DNA of 64,000 bases from Thauera sp. GTDB lineage: Bacteria > Pseudomonadota > Gammaproteobacteria > Burkholderiales > Rhodocyclaceae. The stretch covers positions 186,001-250,000 of the forward strand of contig JACKMB010000004.1 of the NCBI GenBank assembly GCA_024235615.1. Reading direction: 5' to 3'. Every line of letters starts with the position of its first letter. The first letter of the stretch is position 1. The translations under genes and the position numbers were made by a program. Of this stretch, positions 29,283-38,501 are shown in pieces. The notes below the pieces were generated by a model. It was not told the origin of the DNA. It was given only the letters and a program-made list of their open reading frames with translations, and searched no databases.

Positions 29283-31211
29283 ATGGAGAAGCTCGAGGCC
29301 GTCGCCAGCCTGGGACAGGCGGAACTGCTCAGGCCGGCGCGGGTCCGTGTGGCGCTGGCCGCCAACGATCGACTGAAGCTCTATCTCAGCGTGCTGCAGG
29401 CGGCGCACGACCACGCGCAGCGCGGCGATGCTCCTGCGCTTGACCTGGCACGCGAGTTCGCCGCCGCCGGGGTCGATGCGCCCTGGCTGGCGCAGCTGCC
29501 GGCGACCGCCTACCGCGAGGGCAAGGAGCTGCACGTGGCCGGCCTCGACCGCCTCGTCGCCCTGCTTGCCGAGGACCTGCGCACGATGGCGCGACCGCTC
29601 GAGGGCGACGAGGACTTCGACACGCGCTGCGCGCACTGGTGTGCCTGGCTGGCCGAGCTTGCGCCCGACACGCTGTCTTCGGCGCAGCTCCAGGCGCTCA
29701 CCAGTGGCAAGCGCGGCAAGGACGACAGCCTGCACCTGCTGGTGATGGATCTGCACAAGGCGCTCAACCGCCTCGCCGCCGAGCTCTCCAGCGAGACCAT
29801 CGACGGCGCCCACGTGTGGCAGGTCGATGCGCTCGACCGCCCGCGCATCGCCGCCTTCATGCGCGGGCTCGATTCCACCCGCGCCCTCAAGCTCGACCAC
29901 CCCGGGCTGGACACCGCCGCCACCCGCGACGGCGCCCGCCTGCTGCTGCAGAACGACATCGGCACCAACGACGCCCACGTGCTGGTGATCCAGGTCGAGG
30001 GCCTGCGTGTCACGCTCACCTACTCCGACCTCCACCGCCGCCGCTTCGCCTTCTTCCAGTCGCTGCTGTGCGAGGTCGGGGCGAGCTGGAGCGAGCCGCA
30101 GGCGCGCACCAGCGCCGGGCTCAACTTCGGTGCCACCTACTACGTCGGCACCGCCGGGTTCGACTGCGCCGACGAGGAGGCGCTGCAGCGGGTGCTGGAG
30201 GGCATCGGCGCGCGCATCGTCTTCCTGATCGACTGGAACCGCGCGCGCAAGCGGCTCGAGCAGTTCGTCGGCAAGACCGATGCGACGGCCATCCTCGCCG
30301 AGGCCGCGCGCCGGCGCGTCGGCCACATGGCCTGGCTGGCAGCGGGCGGCGAGCAGCTGGTGTTCGGTGCGATGCAGGCGCTCGGGCCGGAGTACTTCCG
30401 CATCGGCGACCGCCTCGACGGCGTGCTTGGCACCGAGAAGGCGCGCGCCTTCGTGCTCGAGAGCATGGCGCTGGCGAGTGCGGCGATGCAGCAGCGCCAG
30501 CCGCTTGCGCTGGTGGCCGACGACACCCGCCTGCTGCTCGCGCGCTACCTGCGCCGGCACGACGAGTTCGACCTGCTCGCCGAGCACGCGGCCTACTGCC
30601 ATGCGCTCGCCGAGGGCCTGCGCGACGGCCTCGCCCACGGCCACGAGCGCGACCGCAAGGCGGCGCGCGAATTCTCCGAGCGCGCCAAGGACTGGGAGCG
30701 CCGTGCCGACCAGCTGGTGATGGATGCGCGCGCGCGCGCCGAGGCGCGGCCGCGCTGGGGGGCCTTCGCCGAGCTGGTGGAGACCGCCGACGACGTCGCC
30801 GATGCGCTCGAGGAGGCGGCCTTCCTGCTCTCGCTGATCGCCGCCGACCACCACCAGGGCTGGCGCGGCGAGGTGCACCAGGCCATGCAGCTGCTCGCCG
30901 ACGCCGTGCTCGCGGCGGCGCAGGACCACGTGCGTGCGCTCGAGATCGCGCGCGGCTTCGGCGAGGACAGCAGCGCCGAGGACCACGAAGAGTTCGTTGC
31001 CGCGCTGTGGCGGGTGCTCAACGCCGAGCGCCAGTGCGACGTGTTGCTTCGCGACGTGCGCCGCGCGCTCGCCGAGCACGTCAGCGACGCAGCGACGCTG
31101 AACCTGAGCACCGACTTCGCGCAGGCGCTGGAGTCGGCCACCGACTGGCTGCTGGCGACCGGCTACGGCCTGCGCCGGCTGGTCTTCAGCCGCGCAGGGG
31201 TGGGGCGATGA
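29283..31211 (+). CDS. Unknown protein with C-terminal DUF47/PhoU-like domain
   Basis: This is a 642-aa cytoplasmic protein. The last about 220 residues form long helices with LVETADDVADALEEAAFLL, which resembles the DUF47/PhoU-like fold of phosphate-transport accessory proteins. The middle (about 200-430) is mixed alpha/beta with no recognised family, including NFGATYYVGTAGF. No nucleotide motif or membrane segment was found. Start ATG 29283 follows GGGAGG. Its stop overlaps the start of the PPDK-like gene (ATGA), so the two products are probably made together and may act together. The link to phosphate is inference from the C-terminal fold. Confidence 0.6.
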   Translation: MEKLEAVASLGQAELLRPARVRVALAANDRLKLYLSVLQAAHDHAQRGDAPALDLAREFAAAGVDAPWLAQLPATAYREGKELHVAGLDRLVALLAEDLRTMARPLEGDEDFDTRCAHWCAWLAELAPDTLSSAQLQALTSGKRGKDDSLHLLVMDLHKALNRLAAELSSETIDGAHVWQVDALDRPRIAAFMRGLDSTRALKLDHPGLDTAATRDGARLLLQNDIGTNDAHVLVIQVEGLRVTLTYSDLHRRRFAFFQSLLCEVGASWSEPQARTSAGLNFGATYYVGTAGFDCADEEALQRVLEGIGARIVFLIDWNRARKRLEQFVGKTDATAILAEAARRRVGHMAWLAAGGEQLVFGAMQALGPEYFRIGDRLDGVLGTEKARAFVLESMALASAAMQQRQPLALVADDTRLLLARYLRRHDEFDLLAEHAAYCHALAEGLRDGLAHGHERDRKAAREFSERAKDWERRADQLVMDARARAEARPRWGAFAELVETADDVADALEEAAFLLSLIAADHHQGWRGEVHQAMQLLADAVLAAAQDHVRALEIARGFGEDSSAEDHEEFVAALWRVLNAERQCDVLLRDVRRALAEHVSDAATLNLSTDFAQALESATDWLLATGYGLRRLVFSRAGVGR

Positions 31212-32845
31212 GCGCGGACAGGGCTGTCGCCACATCCACCGACGCGCGCCGGGTCGTCCGCCTGATCCACGCCGCTGCACCGCTGCCGGAGGATTGCGGC
31301 GCCGCGGCGCTCGGCTCCAAGGCCTGGAACCTCGCGCGCATGGCCGCGCTCGGCCTCCCGGTGCCACCGGCCTTCGTGCTCGGCACCGGCTGGTGTGCCG
31401 AACCCGGTGCGCTCGACGAGGCCGCCTGGCGGCCGGCGCTCGCCGAACTGGAGCGACTGAGCGGGTTGCGCCTGGGCGATACACGCCATCCGCTGCTGCT
31501 GTCGGTGCGCTCGGGCGCACCGGTGTCGATGCCGGGGATGATGGAGACCCTGCTCGACATCGGCCTCACCGAGACCACGCTGCCCGGCCTGCTGCGCGTC
31601 AGCGGCCATCCGCGCCTGGCCTGGGACGCCTTCCGGCGCCTGATCGCCGGCTACGGCGAGGTGGTCGCCGGGATCGACGCGCGCCACTTCGACGCCGACC
31701 TCGACGCGGTGCGCGGCGGATGCGACGCGTGCGACGAGCGCGCGCTCGACTTCGCCGCCCTGCGCGCGCTCGCCGCCCGCCACCTCGACACCTACCGGCG
31801 CGAGGCTGGCGAGGCCTTCCCGCAGGATGCGCATGAGCAGCTGCGCCAGGCCATCGCCGCGGTGTTCGCGTCCTGGCACGCGGACAAGGCCCGTACCTAC
31901 CGCGCGATGCACGGCCTGGCCGAGGACATGGGCACCGCGGTGACCGTGCAGCGCATGGTGTTCGGCAACGCCGGCGGGCTGTCGGGCGCGGGCGTGGGCT
32001 TCACCCGCGACCCCAGCAGCGGCGAGCCGCGGCCCTGGGTGGACTTCCTCTTCAACGCGCAGGGCGAGGACGTGGTCAGCGGCCGGCGCAGCGCGTACGG
32101 CCACGACGAGCTCGCCGCGGTCGCGCCTGCGGTGTGGCAGGCCCTGCTCGACGCCACCGCCCGCCTGGAGCGCGCCTTCGGCGACATGCAGGATTTCGAG
32201 TTCACCGTGCAGCAGGGCGTGCTCCACCTGCTGCAGACGCGCACCGGCAAGCGCACGCCCCGGGCCGCGGCGCGGATCGCGCTCGACCTGTTCGACGAGG
32301 GCGTGATCGACGCCGAAACCGCGCGCGCGCGCACCGCGACGCTGGATGCGCGCGCGCTCGCCGAGCACCGCATCGCCAACGCCGACGGGGTCGCGCTCGT
32401 GCCGCTCGGGCACGCTGCGAGCGCGGCGAGCGGGGTGGCCTGCGGCGAGATCGTCTTCGACGAGGCGCGCGCCCGCGCCCGCCGTGCCGCGGGGGCGAAG
32501 CTGATCCTGGTGCGCCAGGACGCCGAGACGCGCGACCTCGCCGCGCTCGAGCTCGCCGAGGGCCTGCTCACCCGACGCGGCGCGCGCACCTCGCACGCCG
32601 CGGTGGTCGCACGCCAGCTCGGCAAGGTCTGCCTTGTGGGCTGCGAGGCCTTGCGTCTCGACGAGGCGGAGCGCACGCTCGAGATCGGCGGCCATATCCT
32701 GCGCGAGGGTGAGCTGCTGACCCTGGATGGCAACGAGGGTGCGATCCATGCGGGCGCCGCAGCGGTCGTCGAGATCGTGCCGCAGGATCTGCTCGTTCGC
32801 CTCGATGCGCTGCACGGGCGCGGAGTCGGGGTGCTGCAGTCGTGA
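31208..32845 (+). CDS. PPDK-like protein: ATP-grasp plus phosphohistidine domain, no PEP domain
   Basis: This is a 545-aa protein resembling the first two-thirds of pyruvate, phosphate dikinase. It has an N-terminal ATP-grasp domain (GSKAWNLARMAALGLPVPPAF near 35; SVRSGAPVSMPGMMETLLDIG near 100; GFTRDPSSGE near 275) and a swivelling domain with GARTSHAAVVARQLGK, whose His463 is the expected phospho-carrier. It ends soon after, so the PEP/pyruvate-binding barrel (about 350 aa) of true PPDK is absent. Another protein must therefore receive the phosphate, or the domain has a new use. The start overlaps the upstream gene (ATGA). Confidence 0.8.
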   Translation: MSADRAVATSTDARRVVRLIHAAAPLPEDCGAAALGSKAWNLARMAALGLPVPPAFVLGTGWCAEPGALDEAAWRPALAELERLSGLRLGDTRHPLLLSVRSGAPVSMPGMMETLLDIGLTETTLPGLLRVSGHPRLAWDAFRRLIAGYGEVVAGIDARHFDADLDAVRGGCDACDERALDFAALRALAARHLDTYRREAGEAFPQDAHEQLRQAIAAVFASWHADKARTYRAMHGLAEDMGTAVTVQRMVFGNAGGLSGAGVGFTRDPSSGEPRPWVDFLFNAQGEDVVSGRRSAYGHDELAAVAPAVWQALLDATARLERAFGDMQDFEFTVQQGVLHLLQTRTGKRTPRAAARIALDLFDEGVIDAETARARTATLDARALAEHRIANADGVALVPLGHAASAASGVACGEIVFDEARARARRAAGAKLILVRQDAETRDLAALELAEGLLTRRGARTSHAAVVARQLGKVCLVGCEALRLDEAERTLEIGGHILREGELLTLDGNEGAIHAGAAAVVEIVPQDLLVRLDALHGRGVGVLQS

Positions 32846-32870
32846 AGATTTCCGGGCAGGAGGTTGTGCG

Positions 32871-33113
32871 ATGAGCTTCAGATCCGGCTACGGCCAAAAA
32901 TGCGCGATCGAACTGTATCGCGACGCCACCGAGCGCCAGGCCAAGCTGGCCGGCGTGACCATCCCCACCTTCATGTGCCGGCGCTGCGGCAAGCGCCAGT
33001 CGGTGAGCGGGCGCCGCCAGGTGGTGCGTGGCAGCTCGCGCTATGGTTACTACTGCGCGAGCTGCAGCACGACGCGGGCGGCGGCCGCGGCTTGCGGCAA
33101 CCGGCCGTCCTAG
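32871..33113 (+). CDS. Small zinc-ribbon protein
   Basis: This 80-aa basic protein has two CxxC pairs (CRRC near residue 36, CASC near 64) spaced 24 residues apart, typical of a zinc ribbon, with KRQSVSGRRQVV between them. It may bind nucleic acid or a protein partner; no family was recognised. Start ATG 32871 has a GCAGGAGG ribosome site 6-8 bases upstream. It lies 25 bp after the PPDK-like gene and is probably the third gene of that operon. It converges with leuA. Confidence 0.6.
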   Translation: MSFRSGYGQKCAIELYRDATERQAKLAGVTIPTFMCRRCGKRQSVSGRRQVVRGSSRYGYYCASCSTTRAAAAACGNRPS

Positions 33114-33138
33114 GGGCGGCGGGTGCCGAAACCGCTGC

Positions 33139-34863
33139 TCAGGCTGCGCGCGCCGCAGGTGCGCGGGCGAACGCCGGCTGCAGGCGGTTGACCCCGCTGA
33201 GGAGGGCGCGGATCGAGGCGGTGACGATGTTGGCGTCCATGCCCACGCCGTAGCGCTCGCCGCCCTGCCCGCCCACCTCGCTCAGCTCCACGAAGGCGCA
33301 GGCGCTGGCGTTGCCGCCATCCTCGCTCGGCGCCACCGAGCGCTCCTCGAAGCTGCGCACCTGGACGTCGATGCCGGCGCCGCGCAGGGCGTGCACCGCG
33401 GCGTCGATGGGACCGTTACCCTCGCCGACGAGCAGGTGGCGGGTGCCGCCGAACTCGACGACGAGGCGGATGCCCTGCGCCGCACCGTGCTCGAACAGGT
33501 GGTGCTCGACGTAGCGCACCGGATCCACCGTGTCGAGGTAGGTGCTGCGGAAGAGCGCCCAGATCGCCGCTGCCGACATCTCGCCGCCGCTGGCGTCGGT
33601 GACCTGCTGCACCTCGCGCGAGAACTCCACCTGCAGGCGGCGCGGCATCACGACGCCGTACTCGGTCTCGAGCAGGTAGGCGACGCCGCCCTTGCCGGAC
33701 TGGCTGTTGACCCGGATCACGGAGTCGTAGCTGCGGCCGACGTCGGCGGGGTCGATCGGGAGGTAGGGCACGTTCCACGGCCGAGTTTCGCCACTGAGTG
33801 CCTTCTGGGCGGCGAATCCCTTCTTGATGGCGTCCTGGTGGGAGCCGGAGAAGGCCGTGAACACGAGATCCCCCACATAGGGGTGGCGTGGGTGGATGGG
33901 CAGCTGGTTGCAGTACTCGACGGTGCGCGCGACCGCGTTGATGTCGGAGAAGTCGAGCCCGGGCGACACGCCCTGGGTGTACATGTTCAAGGCGAGGGTG
34001 ACGATGTCGACGTTGCCGGTGCGCTCGCCGTTGCCGAACAGGCAGCCCTCGACGCGGTCGGCGCCGGCCATCAGGCCGAGCTCGGCGGCGGCAACGCCGC
34101 TGCCGCGGTCGTTGTGGGGGTGGAGCGAGAGCACCACGCTGTCGCGGCGCGCGAGATGGCGGTGCATCCACTCGACCTGGTCGGCATAGACGTTGGGGGT
34201 CGACACCTCCACCGTGGCCGGGAGGTTGAGGATCACCTTGTCGTCCGGCGTCGCGCCCCACTCGGCGGTGACGGCGTCGCAGACCTCCCTGGCGAAGTCG
34301 AGCTCGGTGGCGGAGAAGGTCTCCGGGCTGTACTCGAGGGCGATCTCGGTGCCGCACTCCTTCTTCATTTCCGCGCCGATCTGCTTGATCAGGCGCACCG
34401 CCGACACCGCGAGTGCCACCACCTGCGGCTTCTCCAAGCCGAACACGACCTCGCGGAAGGTGGGTGAGGTGGCGTTATAGACGTGGATGATCGCCCGCGG
34501 CGCGCCGCGGACCGATTCCATGGTGCGGCGGATGAGGTCCTCGCGCGCCTGGGTGAGCACCTGGATGGTGACGTCCTGCGGGATGTGGCCGCCCTCGATG
34601 AGGGTGCGGACGAAGTCGAAGTCGGTCTGCGAGGCGGACGGGAAGCCGACCTCGATCTCCTTGAAGCCGATCTCGCACACGGTGCGGAACATGCGCATCT
34701 TGCGCTCGACGTTCATCGGCTCGAACAGCGCCTGGTTGCCGTCGCGCAGGTCGGTGCTCATCCAGATCGGGGCGCGGTCGATGAGCTTGTTCGGCCACTG
34801 GCGGTCGGCGAGCGCGATTGGGGCGAAGGGGCGGTACTTGGCGGCGGGGTTGGGCAACATCAT
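33139..34863 (-). CDS. leuA: 2-Isopropylmalate synthase
   Basis: This is the first committed step of leucine synthesis, condensing acetyl-CoA with 2-oxoisovalerate. The 574-aa protein is the long, fungal/actinobacterial-like form: active-site [11 protein letters not shown] near 36, metal-binding HPHND near 250, GNGERTGN soon after, and a C-terminal regulatory LeuA dimer domain (about 440-560) for leucine feedback. It starts at two adjacent ATG codons (34863 and 34860). It is divergent from an Lrp/AsnC regulator, suggesting amino-acid control of transcription. The gene is alone in its strand direction. Confidence 0.93.
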   Translation of the reverse strand: MMLPNPAAKYRPFAPIALADRQWPNKLIDRAPIWMSTDLRDGNQALFEPMNVERKMRMFRTVCEIGFKEIEVGFPSASQTDFDFVRTLIEGGHIPQDVTIQVLTQAREDLIRRTMESVRGAPRAIIHVYNATSPTFREVVFGLEKPQVVALAVSAVRLIKQIGAEMKKECGTEIALEYSPETFSATELDFAREVCDAVTAEWGATPDDKVILNLPATVEVSTPNVYADQVEWMHRHLARRDSVVLSLHPHNDRGSGVAAAELGLMAGADRVEGCLFGNGERTGNVDIVTLALNMYTQGVSPGLDFSDINAVARTVEYCNQLPIHPRHPYVGDLVFTAFSGSHQDAIKKGFAAQKALSGETRPWNVPYLPIDPADVGRSYDSVIRVNSQSGKGGVAYLLETEYGVVMPRRLQVEFSREVQQVTDASGGEMSAAAIWALFRSTYLDTVDPVRYVEHHLFEHGAAQGIRLVVEFGGTRHLLVGEGNGPIDAAVHALRGAGIDVQVRSFEERSVAPSEDGGNASACAFVELSEVGGQGGERYGVGMDANIVTASIRALLSGVNRLQPAFARAPAARAA

Positions 34864-35018
34864 GGCGCGGTCCTCGTGGGCATGGCGTGATTCGATGGAC
34901 GAAAGTTTACGCGGCCGGGTGCGGCAGACGATTGCGTTGTTGCAGTGCGAGCAGGTATTTTTGTGCAGAAAAGTTCAATAGATTCTTATTGATTGGAATA
35001 ATCTGCTTTCCTGTTCAG
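34864..35018. promoter_or_regulatory. leuA / Lrp divergent promoter region
   Basis: This 155-bp gap becomes AT-rich in its right half. At about 34980-35004 it holds an imperfect dyad with outer arms AGATT...AATCT around a TTATTGATTGG centre. AT-rich imperfect dyads of this sort are usual Lrp/AsnC targets, so autoregulation and leuA control are plausible but not proven. Confidence 0.4.
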
Positions 35019-35033
35019 ATGAGGCGCCCGATC

Positions 35034-35504
35034 ATGCAGCTCGACCGCTACGACCGCCAGATCCTGGAGCTGCTCCAGCAGGATGGCCGCATCAGCAACC
35101 AGGACCTCGCCGACCGCATCGCGCTGTCGCCCTCGGCCTGCCTGCGCCGGCTGCGCGCGCTGGAGGAGTCCGGCCTGATCCGCGGCTACCGCGCCCTGCT
35201 CGACGCCAGGAAGCTGGGCCTGTCGCTGATGGCGCTGATCCACATCTCGATGGACCGCCACACCCCCGAGCGCTTCTCGCACTTCGAGGCCGAGGTGGAG
35301 CAGATCCCGCAGGTGCTGGAGTGCCTGCTGATCACCGGACAGGACGCCGACTACCAGCTCAAGGTCGTGGTCACCGACATGGACGGCTACCAGGCGCTGC
35401 TGCTCGAGCGCATCACCCGCATCCCCGGCGTGACCGGCGTGCATTCGAGCTTCGTGCTGCGGCGGGTGATCGACAAGACGGCGCTGCCGCTGCCCGGCGC
35501 CTGA
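35034..35504 (+). CDS. Lrp/AsnC-family transcription regulator
   Basis: This is a 156-aa feast/famine regulator: N-terminal winged HTH (LDRYDRQILELLQQDGR, then NQDLADRIALSPSACLRRLRALEE) and a C-terminal RAM ligand-binding domain with VLECLLITGQDADYQLKV near 105. The closest pattern is the Lrp branch. An alternative start at 35019 adds five residues; 35034 gives the usual family N-terminus. Divergent from leuA, which it may control together with itself. The effector could be a branched-chain amino acid, but no residue here proves it. Confidence 0.85.
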   Translation: MQLDRYDRQILELLQQDGRISNQDLADRIALSPSACLRRLRALEESGLIRGYRALLDARKLGLSLMALIHISMDRHTPERFSHFEAEVEQIPQVLECLLITGQDADYQLKVVVTDMDGYQALLLERITRIPGVTGVHSSFVLRRVIDKTALPLPGA

Positions 35505-35661
35505 GCGCGGGTGTGCACAATCTGGATATATGTCACGTTGTGAGTGGATAGCGGCCGGGGGGGTCGGCGTCCAAGATCCGGTGCCTGCGTGGCACCTTGC
35601 GCCGCGCCGAGCCCATCCGAATGAAGTCCGCCGCGCGCGGACCGACCCCCAAGGAGACGAC

Positions 35662-36861
35662 ATGGACGCCCGCGTTCGCGAACTGGTCAAGGCCACCATC
35701 CCGGTGCTCAAGGAGCACGGGGTCGCCCTGACGACGTATTTCTACCAGCGCATGTTCCGCCACAACCCGGAACTGAAGAACATCTTCAACCAGTCGCACA
35801 ACGAGACCGGAAAGCAGCCGGTGGCACTGGCGATGGCGGTGCTGGCCTACGCCGAGAACATCGACGATCCCTCGGTGCTGGCGCCGGTGATCACGCTGAT
35901 CGCCAACAAGCACGCCAGCGTGGGTATCCGCGCCGAGCATTACCCGATCGTCGGCAAGCACCTGCTGGCCTCGATCCGCGAGGTGCTGGGCGACGCCGCG
36001 AGCGACGAGCTGATCCATGCCTGGGGCGTCGCCTACGGCGCGCTCGCCGACGTCTTCATCGAGGCCGAGAGCAAGCTCTACAACGAGGCCTGCAACAGCG
36101 ACGGCGGCTGGAGCGGCTGGCGCAGCTTCCGCATCATCGACAAGGTGCGCGAGAGCGAGGAGATCACCTCCTTCCACCTCGTGCCCTGCGATGGCGGGCC
36201 GCTGCCGGCCTACCGCGCCGGCCAGTACACGACCGCGCGCGTGTTCGTGCCCGAGCTCGGCGTGACGCAGCTGCGCCAATACACGCTGTCGATCGCGCCG
36301 GGGGCCATGCACTTCCGCATCTCGGTGAAGCGCGAGCCGGCGAGCACGACCACGCCGGCTGGCCGCGTGTCGAACCGCCTGCACGACTTCTACAAGGTGG
36401 GTGACATGCTGGAGCTGGCACCGCCCTTCGGCGAGTTCTTCCTCGACGAGACGCACGACGGGCCGGTGGTGCTGATCAGCGGCGGCGTAGGCATCACGCC
36501 GATGGTGGCGATGCTCGACCGCCTCGTGGCGACGGCGCCGTCGCGGCCGGTGCAGTTCGTGCATGCCTGCCGCAATGCCGCGGTGTTCGCCTTCGGAGCG
36601 CACCTGGCCAGGCTCGCCGAGCGTCATCCGCAGGTGAAGCTGCATCTGTTCCACGACGAGGGTGCGGCCGCGGCGCCGGTGCAGTCCGGGCGGGTCGACC
36701 TGCGCGCGCTCGCGGGCGAGGTGCTGGCCGAGGGGGCCGATTACTACCTGTGCGGCCCGGTCGGCTTCCTGGAGGCGCAGATCGCGACGCTGCACGCGCT
36801 GGGGGTCGAGTCGGCGCGCATCCATGCCGAGGTGTTTGACACCGGCGGCATCGCGACCTGA
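35662..36861 (+). CDS. hmp: Flavohemoprotein (nitric oxide dioxygenase)
   Basis: This cytoplasmic enzyme converts NO and oxygen to nitrate using NAD(P)H. The 399-aa protein has a globin domain (1-140) with the proximal histidine in NKHASVGI near 85 and Tyr in the YFYQRMF helix, then an FAD domain with RQYTLSIAPG near 208, and an NAD domain with GGVGITPMVAMLDRL near 275. Length is normal. Start ATG 35662 follows AAGGAG. In denitrifying relatives it protects from self-made NO. Upstream 35505-35661 shows no clear NsrR or FNR site. Confidence 0.95.
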   Translation: MDARVRELVKATIPVLKEHGVALTTYFYQRMFRHNPELKNIFNQSHNETGKQPVALAMAVLAYAENIDDPSVLAPVITLIANKHASVGIRAEHYPIVGKHLLASIREVLGDAASDELIHAWGVAYGALADVFIEAESKLYNEACNSDGGWSGWRSFRIIDKVRESEEITSFHLVPCDGGPLPAYRAGQYTTARVFVPELGVTQLRQYTLSIAPGAMHFRISVKREPASTTTPAGRVSNRLHDFYKVGDMLELAPPFGEFFLDETHDGPVVLISGGVGITPMVAMLDRLVATAPSRPVQFVHACRNAAVFAFGAHLARLAERHPQVKLHLFHDEGAAAAPVQSGRVDLRALAGEVLAEGADYYLCGPVGFLEAQIATLHALGVESARIHAEVFDTGGIAT

Positions 36862-37077
36862 GGCGGCTTGCGGGGCTTGGCCCCGTTGCGGCAGCGGAGG
36901 AACTTGGGGGTGGGGGCGGAGCGGGTTCAGCGTGGTGTGGGAAGCGATGCTCCCGTGTGCCTCGCTTCGTTTGGTGGCGTAGCGTGGCCTGAGGGTTTGC
37001 GCGGCGCCGATCCGGCCGCGGGGCCGGGGCGGTGCTGTGCGCGCCTGGCTCTATGCGCTGCCCTGATTGTACGTGGC

Positions 37078-37396
37078 TGTAGGAGCGCCGGCAGGCGCGA
37101 ATGCGGCGGTTCAGGCTGGTACTTGCGTGGCTTTCGGCAAGCGCATCGATTGTCATGCCGTCGCATTCGCGCCTGCCGGCGCTCCTACATTCCCCCGCGA
37201 CGCCCTCCGCCTCGGCGCTCCTGAAGTTGGCGACCGCCGCCCCGGCCCCGCGGCCTCGCGTGTGCGCCGCTGTGTCTGACGCGCTGCCCTGGTTGGGGTG
37301 GCTGTGGGAGCGCCGGCAGGCGCGAATGCGGCGGGTGGATGGGCGGGGCGGTGAAGGGGGCGGTAGGGCGCCCTCGCGCCTGCCGACGCTCCTGCA
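37078..37396. repeat. Dispersed REP-like elements between hmp and tupA
   Basis: Forward GCGCC/GGCGC-type copies at 37078-37101 and 37303-37326 alternate with reversed copies at 37166-37189 and a worn 37373-37396, giving two opposed pairs. The gap 36862-37473 holds no gene: 36862-37077 and 37397-37473 show nothing recognisable. Confidence 0.8.
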
Positions 37397-37473
37397 GGAA
37401 GCGCGGAGCCTGGAGTCCGCGTCTTCGCATCGTTGGTCCGTGTCGTTACTGCGGACGGGAGCCCCCGCCCGCC

Positions 37474-38310
37474 TTACTGCCCGGCGTTCGGGAAGAAGAG
37501 CTGCTCGCCCTCGATCTTGTATGCGGCGATGGCCTCCTGGCCGGCGGGCGAAACCACCCACTCGACGAACTTGCGCGCCTCGGCCTGCTTGACGTGCGGG
37601 TGGCGCTCGGGGTTCACCACCATCACGCCGTACTGGTTGAAGAGGCGCTTGTCGCCTTCGACCAGCACCGCGAGGTCGGCGCGGTTCTTGAAGCTGAGCC
37701 AGGTGCCGCGGTCGGCGAGCACGTAGGCGCCGCTCGACGCCGCCATGTTGAGCGCCGGGCCCATGCCGCAGCCGCACTCCTTGTAGCCCGCGCCCTTGTT
37801 GTCGACGGCGGCGGCCTTCCAGTAGCGCAGCTCGGCGGCGTGGGTGCCGCTCTTGTCGCCGCGCGAGACGAAGCTGGCGTTGGCGGCGGCGAGCTTCTGC
37901 AGCGCGCCGGTGATGTCCTTGCCCTTGGTCGCGGCGGGGTCGTCCTTGGGTCCGATCAGCACGAAGTCGTTGTACATGACCTTGCGGTGCTCGATGCCGT
38001 GACCCTCGTCGACGAACTTCTGTTCGGCGGCGGCGTCATGCACGAACACCACGTCGGCGTCGCCGCGGCGGCCGACGTCGAGGGCCTGGCCGGTGCCGAG
38101 CGCGACCACCTTCACGTCGATACCGGTCGCCTGTTTGAACTGCGGCAGAATGTGGCCGAAGAGCCCGGACTGCTCGGTGGAGGTCGTCGAGGCGACGACG
38201 ATCGAGGCAGCCTGCTGGGCGGTTGCGGGGGCGGCGAAGAGGCCGATCGCCACGGTGGCGATGCCGGCGACGGTGCGGCGGATGCGCGCGATGCGGGTGT
38301 TGCGGGTCAT
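37474..38310 (-). CDS. tupA: Tungstate/molybdate-binding ABC transporter protein (TupA-like)
   Basis: This is a 278-aa periplasmic solute-binding protein with a signal peptide (1-31). The oxyanion-binding opening VASTTSTEQSGLF near 38 and VVALGTGQAL near 68 match TupA, as do VHDAAAEQKFV and the late YVLADRGTWLSF. TupA binds tungstate, sometimes molybdate, very tightly. The usual GAG-MG segment reads ECGCGMG here, adding two cysteines. No permease or ATPase gene (tupB, tupC) lies beside it. Start ATG 38310 has GAGGAGA. Divergent from the PaaX-like gene; metal supply to the nearby molybdoenzyme is the likely purpose. Confidence 0.85.
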   Translation of the reverse strand: MTRNTRIARIRRTVAGIATVAIGLFAAPATAQQAASIVVASTTSTEQSGLFGHILPQFKQATGIDVKVVALGTGQALDVGRRGDADVVFVHDAAAEQKFVDEGHGIEHRKVMYNDFVLIGPKDDPAATKGKDITGALQKLAAANASFVSRGDKSGTHAAELRYWKAAAVDNKGAGYKECGCGMGPALNMAASSGAYVLADRGTWLSFKNRADLAVLVEGDKRLFNQYGVMVVNPERHPHVKQAEARKFVEWVVSPAGQEAIAAYKIEGEQLFFPNAGQ

Positions 38311-38424
38311 GCGGAGTCTCCTCGATTGGGGCCGGGCTCGGGCCGGGTGCTTGTGTTGCCGTCGCGGCGGCTGCGGCGACGGACGCGCCTCGGGCAATCT
38401 AGGCAGGCGGGTGGGATGGATCAA

Positions 38425-38442
38425 TATGAACGGCCCTGCATA
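38425..38442. promoter_or_regulatory. TATG-N10-CATA dyad upstream of paaX (copy 1)
   Basis: TATG (38425-38428) and CATA (38439-38442) frame the same CTGCATAGG right end seen at 44806-44823. It lies 60 bp before paaX and between paaX and the divergent tupA. A PaaX operator is proposed on position and repetition alone. Confidence 0.45.
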
Positions 38443-38501
38443 GGATGAAGGGCGGCGGCGGCCGGGACGCCGCGGTGCGACACGGACATGGACCAGAAAG
38501 C

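Noticed and set aside
29639-32845. Single large protein joining the DUF47-like and PPDK-like genes
   Set aside because: The reading frames differ; the first gene ends at 31211 and the second starts at 31208 in another frame, so they are two coupled genes.
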